Source: Lotus japonicus
Lineage: Eukaryota > Streptophyta > Magnoliopsida > Fabales > Fabaceae
Direction: 5' to 3'
Length of the DNA stretch: 64,000 nt
Assembly (NCBI RefSeq): GCF_012489685.1
Contig: NC_080043.1
Span: forward strand, 47,879,127 to 47,943,126
A program made the translations under genes and the position numbers. Every line of letters starts with the position of its first letter. Positions within the stretch are counted from its first letter, which is position 1. The notes under the pieces are model-generated. The model did not search any database, was not told where the DNA came from, and saw only the letters and a program-made list of their open reading frames with translations. Below, in pieces: positions 33,799 to 45,466 of this stretch.

Positions 33799-35959
33799 AA
33801 CAACACTACCAGGAGTACTAGAGTACTTGGTGACTTTCAAACATCACCATAGCTCACCTCAGTGGCTTTCCCCAATTCCAAACTCTCCAAACCCACAACA
33901 AAGTCGACTTTTCCCCGTTTTTCGTAAATATTTTCCCCTTCAGTTCTCCTATGCTTAAACGTTAATAAAAATTGTTTCAATTCGAATTAGTCAAGTTATG
34001 AGTTTATTTCTCAAAGTCTAAGTTTCCCAAGTCTTTAGATTTTCAAAACTCTATCATTCTAAGTTTTCAAAGATCAACCACCCAAAATACATTTCCCGGG
34101 GAAAGTCTAAGAATTCCAACATATGGCTAAGTCTCAAACCCCACATTTGGACTTGCCTAGGGTTGTTCATCCAACCCGAAATATCAAAGATCACCAGATC
34201 AATGAATCTCCACTCCGAAATTGCGTCAAAACGCTCAATCCAACAAAAGCACAACATCACAAGTATGGAAAAGCATCATAACATCAACTCATCATCAAAA
34301 ACAACATCAGATAAAACATAAGTCGAATTTATCGACGCCTATCATGCAGTCATAGCTAATATATAGTAAGTTGCCCTAACCTCGAGCTGATCCAGCTTCG
34401 CAAATCAAATCTCCTTCACAGGAATGCCTTGAAACTTCCAAAGTTCCTTCGACTGAACCTCGGAGGAAAAACAAAGCAGAATCCACACAAAATCGATTAG
34501 TTCGATCGCAATACAATACATAAACGATAGACAAAGCATTAAAGCTTCAGAATAGGACATTCAGGTACGAAAAGACAAGTTTTCGAAACCGAAAAACTCC
34601 CCCCTAAAGGAAATAGTCCACGGCCTCAAAGGAAAAAGGGCTTCGGCTCTTTTTCCTTGATCAAATCAATTCACAAGGTAGTTTTAGGGTAAAACTAAGG
34701 CAGAGAAACTGTCAGAACAATTTTCGGACAATCGGGCCGAAATACGACTACGCAGGGGCATTTTGGTCCAAAATAAAGGCTCAAAACTTCAAAGTTATCA
34801 GTTCTGAAAACAAATTTGACAGCAACGATCCTCATGACTTCCGTGACAACAAATCCTAAAGGCACGAAGTCAGATTAAGTCTTTTCGACAATAAAGTTTC
34901 GAAATGTGAGCAAAAAGGGTTTTGAAACAGTTTTTCAGATCCTGGACAACTGGATCACAATCAGCGTTTACTGACAGAGGTTTTAGGCTCATGGAAACCT
35001 AGAGAACATAACCCAAGCAAGAAATCGAAGAAAACGGACAATTTTAGAAAAAGCTCAAAACTTAGAGCACAGAAACGACTACAGAAACTCAGCAGAAACA
35101 GTAATCAGAGGTAGGAATCGTGTTAGTTACCTCGATACCTAGAAGTAGGGACGAACTGCACGAAGATTGGTCAAGGTTTCGCGAAAATCTCTCCTCTCCC
35201 TCTCTCTCTACAAACCGCGGCCTCAATGGTGCAAAATGAAGAGGATTTTGCTTTTTCGCCTATTTATAGGCGGGCGAAATCGCGGGAAAATGAAAATTTC
35301 GCGATTCCGATTTTTGCAGCACGATCACCGAGAAATTATAAGAGAGATTCTGGCGTCAGAATTCCAGAACTCAAAACAAATATCTAGGATTTGGGAAAAA
35401 CGATATCGAAAAACTCAAAAGCGGTGTCGGTTAATCTGCCCCGAAAAACTACTTTTTGCTGTGATGCTCAAACGACAAAACTTCCAACTGAAGAAAGTTT
35501 GGAAACGTCGAAACAAGTCTGGCAACACGGACGGAATCTTCTTTAGAAGTCCCGAATAGAAAAAGTCTTCATCCATTGCTCGAAAATAGGGTTTCGAAGC
35601 AAAGAAATTAGCGTCGGCGGACATCCGAAAAGTGAAACCTATCGTGCGTACAGTCCAGAGTTCCGAAATGAAACGCTGGTCGATGGAAAAATAAAGAGAA
35701 TCTTTAAATTTTCCGAGAGTTCGAAATCTCACTCAAAACGTTGCTTTAAGAGCGAAATAGTCTATTCTGGACACGCTCGCCCTAAGGCAAGTGTGCAGAC
35801 GACTCGCACTAACTCCGAAAACAACTACGCAACATTCCTCAAGCAATTCCTGAACTTTCTTCTTCATTAATCTTCCTCAAATGTCAAACTCCTGTCACGC
35901 TTACACTGATTCTACGCGTGAGTCGGAAACTAGCTTGTTCTGAAAATCCAGGTCTTACA

Positions 35960-38130
35960 ATACTCCCCTCCAAAAAGAAAGTTTCGTCCTCGAAACTCAG
36001 AGTTCTGCAAAAAGTTCGGAATACAGTTCCTTGATCTTATCTTCCAATTCTCATGTAGTAGTGCCGGTGTCATTGTTCCTCAAAATCTTTACTTAAGCAA
36101 TCTGCCTTCCCCTTAACTGTTTCACTCTTCTATCCCCACTGCTAACTATCGGCGTCTCAAAAGACAAAACATCATTCAACCTCATGTCGTCTGACTCGAT
36201 TACATGCGTCAGATCTCTGCTTGAAATGATATCGGTTGGCATTCCGTGCAGTCGCACAACCTTAGCCACTTACTTCTTTACTTTCGGTCGTCCGAAATTC
36301 TTCTTAAACTCGGTGCCTCTCTGTCATCATAAAGTAGATACTCAACTTGTCCTCGTGATCTTCATCTACAGTCCATCACTTGTTCGTTCGATAACTCTTA
36401 GACGAAACATTGTGTTGGAATCTAATAGTCCATTAACGTCACATCCAACTTCGTAACTATCATCACTCGCACAATGAAATCAATCTCCTACTTAGTCACC
36501 ATTCGAATTAAAAATCGACTTATGTCCTTATTTCTTGTCCTTCACTAATCTTATCCCCTTCAACATCAAGTTATCAACAACTTATAAGATAATCCTCTTC
36601 TTAATATCTAACAATCCATTATTATCGTCTTCTTCCTTAGAACTTCCCTCACTCAAACCTATTTACACTTACTGAAATCCCTAACACTTCGCACAAATCG
36701 AGACTTATCCTCTAGAAGATTAAATCATAACTATACCTCAAGGGACTTAACTAGCCATTGACTCTTAAACTCTACGAAACTCGTCAAAATATAACAACCT
36801 CAGATATTCGTCTTAATACTAACACCTTCCTTTTTGTGACTCAATCACCATCTCGTCAATCAACTTCTTAATTTCTCAATCAAATTCTGACAAACTTCAA
36901 GTCCTACACACCTTAGACAGACATTCATAGATTTAAAACCTAAACCTTCACCAAGTTTGGTCCTCTAATGACCTTTAATCCTTCAATACTTCTTAAATGG
37001 ATATCCGTTTCTTAAAAACTATAACTCCTTCACTCACCCAAACGACCTGACCAGTGTCGTCATGCTTTCACATTCACAACTTGATCCTGCTATCCATAAT
37101 CATAACTTATTATGCTAACATCATTCAAATCTTATCACATGGTCATTATGTCCGCAACCTCATAATCAACATCAATCGATCACCAACCTTAACACTCCAC
37201 ACAACCCAGAATTCCCTTACTTCAAGATCTCTCTTATACTACACCTCAATGGTCTTAACCCGAAACTCACCTTCAGGTCTTCAATCTTCTAAGATTCAAC
37301 TCCTATTGTCACACCTACAACCATAAGATCTCCTACTCGTACGTGATTCTCGGCTCTCAAGATTCAATCTTAACCCTAAGATTGCAATCCAACTTAGTAA
37401 ATCTCACTTAGTAATCTCAGCATATTTCCTTGGAATCCATATCACCAACCTCAAGTATTCAACTTATGCTAAAACTTTCTTTCTCCAACTTAATCATTAA
37501 TTCAACACTTTTCAAGCGAAAATTCATCTCTTAAGACTATAATGTCTCCACATATTAATCAAACGCTTAGCAAAACTTATTCCTCGAACTCGACTATAAC
37601 AATCTAGTTCAGAGCTAATTCTTCTCAATCTCGCTACCATCAAGGTATCATCTAAAACATGATTAAATCCAACTTATTTAGTCTCTAACAACTCCCCTCA
37701 GCAATCACATAACCTATGACTTCATAACTTCTGAGAAACTACTTAATACTTTTCCAGCACTAAATCTCTTGACTTGGTCTACCTCTACTTGGAGTAATCA
37801 CACGAACTAACCAATCAATGCCTATACGACACTCATCGACTTCCACAGATTCAAATCTTAATCTTTTACAATCAAATGCTTAACACGAACTTTCCACCCA
37901 AATCCGACTAATCCTCAATCAATTCAAATTCATCTTACCCGTCCTTCTATCAAAGTCCATAACCAGCTGTGATTCCGAATATCACCCCCTCAATATTAGG
38001 TTGATCAGGCCTAATACATCGAAGGTGGAAATTTAGAAAAACCCACTGGAACAGACAATGAGTTCCTAACATCCAGTAACCACAAATATCCTGATATCAA
38101 GTTCCTAACGATTCTGCTACGGAACCACAC
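35960..38130 (-). other. T3 internal region, non-coding with pol 3' remnant
   Basis: Next to the LTR are the polypurine tract (minus GAGGGGAGTAT) and CGAGGACGAAACTTTC. A decayed chromodomain tail follows on the minus strand at about 36010-36220 (RRVKQLRGRQIA-like, interrupted). From about 36230 to 38130 no frame of note is present. Blocks near 36945-37030 and 37960-38080 match the internal region of LA. Confidence 0.75.
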
Positions 38131-38151
38131 ACCCTCAGTCCATGTAAAAGA

Positions 38152-38880
38152 TTAATCCTTCCTCGTCAATTGAGTCAAAGGTCCAACAATCTTGGCAAAT
38201 CCCTCAATGAAGCGTCTATAATATCCAGCTAAATCCACAGAACTTCTGATCTCTGTCACCATCTTCGGTTGCTCCCAAGCCAAAACAGTCTCCACTTTCG
38301 CCGGATCCACAGCTATGCCCTCCTTCGAGATAGCATGGCCTAAGAAATTGACTTCCTCCAGCCAGAATTCACACTTGGAAGGGTTCGCATACAGCTTTTT
38401 CTCTCTCAACAATTGTAAAACTTGGCGCAAATGTCCTTCATGTTTATTCGCGTCCTTCGAATAGATCAATATGTCCTCAATAAACACCACCACACGCCGA
38501 TCTAAGAACTCCTGAAAGATGCGGTTCATGTAATCCATGAAAACAGCAGGTACATTCGTCACTCCAAACGGCATCACTAGGTACTCGTAGTGTCCTTAAC
38601 GTGTCCTGAAAGCAGTCTTCGGTATATCCTCAATCTTCACTCTGATCCGACGATAGCCTGACCTCAAATCTATCTTGGAAAATACGGTAGCCCCTCGTAG
38701 TTGGTCCATCAAATCATCTATCCTCGGCAACGGGTATCTGTTCTTGATCGTTGCCTTGTTCAATTGTCGATAATCCACCCACGATCTCGACCTTCCGTCC
38801 TTCTTCTTGACTAAAAGCACTGGCGCTCCCCATGGTGAAACACTCGGTCGAATGAATCCCTTTTGCCGAAAGATCCTCTA
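38152..38880 (-). pseudogene. T3 reverse transcriptase fragment with altered active site
   Basis: Two minus-strand stretches, 38820-38596 ([39 protein letters not shown]) and 38577-38152 ([40 protein letters not shown]), separated by one stop (CGTTAAGG, TAA). The active-site box reads FIEDI instead of FIDDI, so the first catalytic Asp has become Glu. The domain ends at QLTRKD before RNase H. It cannot be active, consistent with T3 being non-autonomous. Confidence 0.9.
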
Positions 38881-39180
38881 ACGACTCCGCTTCAAAACTA
38901 AACGCCCTAAAATCCTACGATTCGTACCCATAAGGAATTTCCCTGAGATCCTAGCTTCCTTATCAACGCCTCGGTAAAACAACTCCCTAGCTCCAGTTCG
39001 GTTCATTCCTCTTGGTTGATACATTGCTGTCGCCATCAGTCGTTGATGATGCTCACGTGTAGCCTCCGCCATCCGGTTAAGATCCACCATCCTATATCCC
39101 ATCGAACGTCCGATTAGTACTAACCATACGGTAGCACTAGACAAACCACTCAATCCGATTGAGTAGTAACGCAAGCAATT

Positions 39181-39197
39181 AGAGCGAAAATCGCTCT
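39181..39197 (-). other. stem-loop in T3 leader
   Basis: AGAGCGA and TCGCTCT form a perfect 7-bp stem around AAA. A second inverted repeat, CTCTGCA (39194-39200) with TGCAGAG (39221-39227), overlaps it. In LA the first stem is AAGCGA/TCGCTT, a paired change. Confidence 0.55.
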
Positions 39198-39284
39198 GCA
39201 GACAATCAATTTTCACTCTTTGCAGAGTCACACAACCTAGCACAGAAGACCTATTCCCCAAAGACTCCCAAAAGACTCGACTAA

Positions 39285-39296
39285 GCTCTGATACCA
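39285..39296 (-). other. T3 primer-binding site (initiator tRNA-Met)
   Basis: GCTCTGATACCA on the plus strand lies three bases from the 5' LTR, as in LA. Confidence 0.93.
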
Positions 39297-39687
39297 CAAT
39301 GTAACACCCCGATTTCCAGGTGTCACTTTAGTAACCAAAAATAGACTTTACGCTGAAAACAGGTAATTTTTTTTTCCGTTTGATTCCTTTTAAATCAAGC
39401 AATAGAGAAATAAAGACATAACCCCAACACTAACTAACCAATATACAAATATATACACATGTACCACCTCAGCTGCACTCTCCCGTCACGCGCACTCGCA
39501 GTGACTCCAAAGTAGTGTGCCCGTAGGCAAATAGTTACAGATCCAGATGTGTGAGTGAGAAAATCATAATTACAAACCACTAGGAGGAAGTCGGCCTCAA
39601 AATGGCCTAAGCAAAGACCCCTATGGTCCGACTGACTCACTGTGATCCCTCAGTAAGAGAACCACACAAAAGCCATGCGTCGGGAAC

Positions 39688-39930
39688 CTACCCTGTCCCA
39701 AAATATGAATGACGAATCAGAGCTATTACAGTAACAACTAACTCAAAAGGCTCTAACCACCCATAACCCACACTACTATCATCGACCCTCCCTCGAACAG
39801 TCATGAAGTCCGGGTCCTCGTCGAAAGCTTCAGTAATAGTCGTTCCGCTCCGGGTCTTTCCCGCACAACGAATCATCACGAACCGGCTGACGGACGCCTG
39901 GCAGCAGGCCGACCGCCCAAGCACAAACAT
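39688..39930 (-). pseudogene. diverged LTR-encoded ORF (T3 copy 2)
   Basis: Identical to 32684-32926; the CAG-adjacent ATG is replaced by GCG and the acidic tail is absent. Confidence 0.35.
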
Positions 39931-40188
39931 ACAAACAAAGCCAAGGCGCTAGGGTCAACTTACAGAATACAATAGATATACAATCAACATGCGATAAAAG
40001 GGGTATATATATATGTTGTATATACATACATATCAGTTATGTATTGCCTACCCTAAGGTATATACATAGCATGTTATCGAATCTCTTACACAATTCAATC
40101 ACCAAAACACGTAACAATGTTAATCAACATCAAATCATAATAAGATGCATTGTGTCACTGCAGAATATGCTGACACAAACCCGAATAA

Positions 40189-40349
40189 CGTCACTCTGCT
40201 TGGCGACGGAACAAATCAACAACGTCACTCTGCTTGGCGACGGAACAAGTCAACGACGTCACTCTGCTTGGCGACGGGACAAATCAACGACGTCACTCTG
40301 CTTGGCGACGGGACAAATCAACGACGTCACTCTGCTTGGCGACGGGACA
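40189..40349 (-). repeat. 34-bp tandem array with inverted arms (T3 5' LTR)
   Basis: Five units as at 33185-33345, with identical sequence and spacing. Confidence 0.9.
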
Positions 40350-40687
40350 AACCAATGGTATTGCCACTTATAGGCTGGGCACCTCGAGACGGTCGTAACA
40401 CTGGCCTCGTGTTTAACCATTTCTGCTCGGGCGTCGCTTATCACCTTTGGCTATAGTCAAGACGATACAAACTCTACATGGTTTGACCATTTCTGCTTGC
40501 TATGCCGAACATCAACAGGCACGATGCAACTCTACATGGATGATCGTTACCTCCTGTTGTGCCAGATATAGTCAGGACCGATTCAACTCTGCATGGCTGA
40601 TCGTTACTTCCTGTTATACCGAAGTACTCTGCTTGGCACTTCATCGCGTATATGCACGTGTGCAATATGATTATCAAAACCAGAGTC

Positions 40688-40802
40688 AGTGTCGGTCAAT
40701 ACAACACGACTTGGAGTTAGTGTCGGTCAATACAACACAACCCCCACCACAAAACCCACAAACAAAACCCAGAGTCTGTGCCGGTCAATACAACACGACT
40801 CG
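40688..40802 (-). repeat. tandem array of GTGTCGGTCAATACAACAC (T3 5' LTR)
   Basis: Three copies, identical to 33684-33798. Confidence 0.85.
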
Positions 40803-42132
40803 AACAACACTACCAGGAGTACTAGAGTACTTGGTGACTTTCAAACATCACCATAGCTCACCTCAGTGGCTTTCCCCAATTCCAAACTCTCCAAACCCAC
40901 AACAAAGTCGACTTTTCCCCGTTTTTCGTAAATATTTTCCCCTTCAGTTCTCCTATGCTTAAACGTTAATAAAAATTGTTTCAATTCGAATTAGTCAAGT
41001 TATGAGTTTATTTCTCAAAGTCTAAGTTTCCCAAGTCTTTAGATTTTCAAAACTCTATCATTCTAAGTTTTCAAAGATCAACCACCCAAAATACATTTCC
41101 CGGGGAAAGTCTAAGAATTCCAACATATGGCTAAGTCTCAAACCCCACATTTGGACTTGCCTAGGGTTGTTCATCCAACCCGAAATATCAAAGATCACCA
41201 GATCAATGAATCTCCACTCCGAAATTGCGTCAAAACGCTCAATCCAACAAAAGCACAACATCACAAGTATGGAAAAGCATCATAACATCAACTCATCATC
41301 AAAAACAACATCAGATAAAACATAAGTCGAATTTATCGACGCCTATCATGCAGTCATAGCTAATATATAGTAAGTTGCCCTAACCTCGAGCTGATCCAGC
41401 TTCGCAAATCAAATCTCCTTCACAGGAATGCCTTGAAACTTCCAAAGTTCCTTCGACTGAACCTCGGAGGAAAAACAAAGCAGAATCCACACAAAATCGA
41501 TTAGTTCGATCGCAATACAATACATAAACGATAGACAAAGCATTAAAGCTTCAGAATAGGACATTCAGGTACGAAAAGACAAGTTTTCGAAACCGAAAAA
41601 CTCCCCCCTAAAGGAAATAGTCCACGGCCTCAAAGGAAAAAGGGCTTCGGCTCTTTTTCCTTGATCAAATCAATTCACAAGGTAGTTTTAGGGTAAAACT
41701 AAGGCAGAGAAACTGTCAGAACAATTTTCGGACAATCGGGCCGAAATACGACTACGCAGGGGCATTTTGGTCCAAAATAAAGGCTCAAAACTTCAAAGTT
41801 ATCAGTTCTGAAAACAAATTTGACAGCAACGATCCTCATGACTTCCGTGACAACAAATCCTAAAGGCACGAAGTCAGATTAAGTCTTTTCGACAATAAAG
41901 TTTCGAAATGTGAGCAAAAAGGGTTTTGAAACAGTTTTTCAGATCCTGGACAACTGGATCACAATCAGCGTTTACTGACAGAGGTTTTAGGCTCATGGAA
42001 ACCTAGAGAACATAACCCAAGCAAGAAATCGAAGAAAACGGACAATTTTAGAAAAAGCTCAAAACTTAGAGCACAGAAACGACTACAGAAACTCAGCAGA
42101 AACAGTAATCAGAGGTAGGAATCGTGTTAGTT

Positions 42133-42272
42133 ACCTCGATACCTAGAAGTAGGGACGAACTGCACGAAGATTGGTCAAGGTTTCGCGAAAATCTCTCCTC
42201 TCCCTCTCTCTCTACAAACCGCGGCCTCAATGGTGCAAAATGAAGAGGATTTTGCTTTTTCGCCTATTTATA
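42133..42272 (-). promoter_or_regulatory. T3 LTR TATA box and putative splice donor
   Basis: TATAAATA on the minus strand (42272-42265, context CGCCTATAAATAGG) is followed about 135 bp downstream by ATCGAG/GTAACT, with GT complementary to 42133-42134. Spacing is close to that in T1 and LA. Confidence 0.45.
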
Positions 42273-42968
42273 GGCGGGCGAAATCGCGGGAAAATGAAAA
42301 TTTCGCGATTCCGATTTTTGCAGCACGATCACCGAGAAATTATAAGAGAGATTCTGGCGTCAGAATTCCAGAACTCAAAACAAATATCTAGGATTTGGGA
42401 AAAACGATATCGAAAAACTCAAAAGCGGTGTCGGTTAATCTGCCCCGAAAAACTACTTTTTGCTGTGATGCTCAAACGACAAAACTTCCAACTGAAGAAA
42501 GTTTGGAAACGTCGAAACAAGTCTGGCAACACGGACGGAATCTTCTTTAGAAGTCCCGAATAGAAAAAGTCTTCATCCATTGCTCGAAAATAGGGTTTCG
42601 AAGCAAAGAAATTAGCGTCGGCGGACATCCGAAAAGTGAAACCTATCGTGCGTACAGTCCAGAGTTCCGAAATGAAACGCTGGTCGATGGAAAAATAAAG
42701 AGAATCTTTAAATTTTCCGAGAGTTCGAAATCTCACTCAAAACGTTGCTTTAAGAGCGAAATAGTCTATTCTGGACACGCTCGCCCTAAGGCAAGTGTGC
42801 AGACGACTCGCACTAACTCCGAAAACAACTACGCAACATTCCTCAAGCAATTCCTGAACTTTCTTCTTCATTAATCTTCCTCAAATGTCAAACTCCTGTC
42901 ACGCTTACACTGATTCTACGCGTGAGTCGGAAACTAGCTTGTTCTGAAAATCCAGGTCTTACAACTTC

Positions 42969-44285
42969 GACTCTTTTTCTTTGATCAAATCTGTTTACAA
43001 GGTAGTTTTAGGGTAAAACTAAGGCAAAGAAACTGTCAGAACAATTTTCGGACAATCGGGTCGAAATACGACTATCCAGGGGCATTTTGGTCCAAAATAA
43101 AGGCTCAAAACTTCAAAGTTATCAGTTCTGAAAACAAATTTGACAGCAATGATCCTCATGACATCCGTGACAACAAATCCTAAAGGCACGAAGTCAGATT
43201 ACAGCTTTTCGACAACAAAGTTTCGAAATGTGAGACAAAAAGGGTTTTGAATCAGTTTTTCAGATCCTTGACAACAGGATCACAATCAGCGATTACTGAC
43301 AGAGGTTTTAGGCTCTTGGGAACCTAGGGAACAAACCCCAACCAAGAAATCAAAGAAATCGGGCAATTTTAGAAAAAGCTCAAAACTGTGAGCACAGAAA
43401 CGACTTCAGAAACTCAGCAGAAACAGTAATCAGAGGTAGGATTCATGCTAGTTACCTCAATACCTAGAAGTTGGGACGAACTGCACGAAGATTGGTCAAG
43501 TTTTCGCGAAAATCTCTTCTCCCCCCAAGCTCCTCAAACTCGCGGCCCCAAGAGAGTGAAATGGCAAGATTTTTGCTTTTTCGAGCTATTTATAGGCGGG
43601 TGAAATCGCTGGAAAATGAAAATTTCGCGATTCCGATTTTTGCAGCACGTTCACCGAAGAATTCTAAGAGAGATTCTGGCGTCAGAATTCCAGAACTCAA
43701 AACAATTATCTAAGATTTGGGAAAAACGAAATCCAAAATCCCAAAAGCGGTGTAAGTTAATCTGTCCCCGAAAAACTACTTTTTGCTGTGATGCTCAAAC
43801 GACAAAACTTCCTACTAAAGAAAGATTGGAAACGTCGAAACAAATTTGACAACGCGGACGGAATCTTCGTTAGAAGTCCCGAATAGAAAAAGTCTTCATC
43901 CATCGCTCGAATCAAGAAATTAGCGTCGGCGGAGTTCCGAAAAGTAAATACTATCGTGCGTACAGTCCAGAGTTTCGAAATGAAACGGTGGTCGATGGAA
44001 AAATAAAGAGAATCTTTAAATTTTCCGAGAGTTCGAAATCTCACTTAAAACGTTACTCTAAGGGCGAATTAGCCTATTCTGGACACGCTCGCCATAAGGC
44101 AAGTGTGCAGACGACTCGCACTAACTCCGAAAACGACTACGCAACATTCCTCAAGCAATTCCTGAACTTTCTTCTTCATTAATCTTTCTCAAATATCAAA
44201 CTCCTGTCACGCTTACACTGATTCTACGCGTGAGTCGAGATTCATTAATCTTTCTCAAATATCAAACTCCTGTCCAGGTCTTACA
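42969..44285 (-). repeat. T2 5' LTR, second part
   Basis: The T2 LTR resumes after T3 and runs to CAGGTCTTACA at 44285. Near its end a 34-bp block (44175-44208) is repeated at 44241-44274, where it replaces the GAAACTAATTTGTTCTG segment found in the 3' LTR. The right flank is CGACT followed by the T1 LTR. Confidence 0.93.
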
Positions 44286-44699
44286 CGACTTCGGAGTGGA
44301 GATTCATTGATCTGGTGATCTTTGATATTTCGGGTTGGATGAACAACCCTAGGCAAGTCCAAATGTGGGGTTTGAGACTTAGCCATTTGTTCGTATCCTT
44401 AGACTTTCCCCGGGAATTGCTTTTGGTGGGTTTTGGGAAAAATTTAGAATGAATAGAGTTTCGAAAACTAAAGACTTGGGAAACTTAGACTTTGAGAAAT
44501 AAACTCATAACTTGACTAATTCGAATTGAAACAATTTTTATTAACGTTTAAGCATAGGAGAACTGAAGGGGAAAATATTTACGAAAGACGGGGAAAAGTC
44601 GACTTCTGTTGTGGGTTTTGGTTTTGGGGAAAGCCACTGAGGTGAGCTACGGTGATGATTGAAAGTCACCGAGTACTTTAAGTACTCTTGTTGTTGGGG

Positions 44700-44896
44700 T
44701 TGTGTTGTATTGACCGACACTAAACCCTTGTGTACTCTTGTGGTTGGTGCTGTGTTGTATTGACCGACACTCAGTGCTCTTGTTGTTGGGGTTGTGTTGT
44801 ATTGACCGACACTACACCCTTGGGTTCTATTGTGGTGGGAGTTGTGTTGTATTGACCGACACTAAACTCCGAGTTGTGTTGTATTGACCGACACTA
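44700..44896 (+). repeat. tandem array of GTGTTGTATTGACCGACACT (T1 LTR)
   Basis: Five copies of the reverse complement of the core seen in T2, T3 and T4, in the sense orientation of T1. Confidence 0.88.
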
Positions 44897-44985
44897 ACTC
44901 TTGCGTTTGTTTTGAGATTGGGTTTGAGCTAAACGCTTGTGTGGTGAGGACGATTCGATGTTTGGCTAACCATATTGCATCAATC

Positions 44986-45223
44986 GGGTGAATAACGGGA
45001 ATGTTTCACCTGTGCATCTTTTGGTGAATAACGGGAATGGTTCACCATTGCATCATTTGGTGAATAACGAGAATGGTTCACCAATGCATTAATGATGAAT
45101 AACGGGAATGGTTCATCATACGGTGAATAACGGGAATGGTTCACCAAGGATGAATAACGGGAATAGTTCATTCATAGTGAAGAACGGGAATGCTTCACTT
45201 GTGGCGAACGGGAACGCGTCACA
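44986..45223 (+). repeat. covarying tandem hairpin array (T1 LTR)
   Basis: Units with the core TAACGGGAATGG flanked by paired arms GGTGAA/TTCACC, GATGAA/TTCATC and AGTGAA/TTCACT, ending with the longer GTGGCG...CGTCAC unit. This is the same unit set as in T2 in opposite orientation, with different copy order. Confidence 0.9.
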
Positions 45224-45466
45224 ATCCGGATCATATTGATTGCATTTCACGCATACATTCATTCTGACTGGGATTGTGTGCTGTTTGATTTATTGAAGCA
45301 TTGTTAGAGCCATAACATGCTAGGATTATCTATTTGTTTATATAACAACATATATATCTATACCCCATATCACATGTTGAGTGTATATCTACTTTATTTC
45401 GTGAGTTGACCCTAGCGCCTTGGCTTTGGTTTCATGTTTGTGTTTGGGCGGTCGGCCTGCTGCCAG

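Larger units (their letters stand above)
32296..35959 (-). repeat. T3 3' LTR
   Basis: Its outer parts resemble the T2 LTR (U3, TATA box, R), but the middle is replaced by a different tandem array (33185-33345) and a diverged version of the LTR reading frame. Open frames on the plus strand here (for example 33443-33958) recur only because the LTR is duplicated. Confidence 0.95.
38881..39299 (-). other. T3 leader region
   Basis: Between the reverse transcriptase fragment and the 5' LTR, this stretch carries a short gag-region scrap without a reliable frame, conserved leader hairpins (39181-39230) and the primer-binding site. The last 110 bp closely match the LA leader (5160-5279). Confidence 0.6.
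32296..42963 (-). mobile_element. T3: very recent non-autonomous Tekay-like element inserted in the T2 5' LTR
   Basis: Duplication ACTTC at 32291-32295 and 42964-42968; termini TGTAACACC and GTCTTACA. LTRs 32296-35959 and 39300-42963 are both 3664 bp with a constant offset of 7004, and I saw no difference between them. The internal 3340 bp has a primer-binding site and polypurine tract but only a reverse transcriptase fragment and a chromodomain remnant, so replication would depend on proteins from another element. The intact sites and identical LTRs argue for recent mobility. Confidence 0.95.
39300..42963 (-). repeat. T3 5' LTR
   Basis: I see no difference from 32296-35959 (constant 7004-bp offset). 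Its right end is followed by ACTTC, after which the T2 LTR resumes. Confidence 0.95.
22518..44285 (-). mobile_element. T2: Tekay-like Ty3/gypsy element inserted in the 3' LTR of T1
   Basis: Flanked by CGACT at 22513-22517 and 44286-44290, with TGTAACACC and GTCTTACA termini. The 3' LTR is 22518-26563, pol runs on the minus strand to about 30015, and the 5' LTR survives as 30016-32295 plus 42969-44285, split by T3. The gag, the leader and the first ~400 bp (plus-strand order) of the 5' LTR are missing: protease-proximal sequence joins the LTR at a short match AACTGAC near 30016. T2 is therefore defective. Without T3 it is about 11.1 kb. Confidence 0.93.

Noticed and set aside
33443..33958. 171-codon plus-strand ORF, present twice (also 40447-40962)
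   Set aside because: Duplicated only because it lies in both T3 LTRs; antisense, crosses the tandem array, and has no match in the LTRs of T1 or T2.
35167..35559. 130-codon plus-strand ORF in the T3 LTR (also 42171-42563)
   Set aside because: Antisense to the LTR promoter region, frame not kept in the T2 LTR, no recognisable domain.
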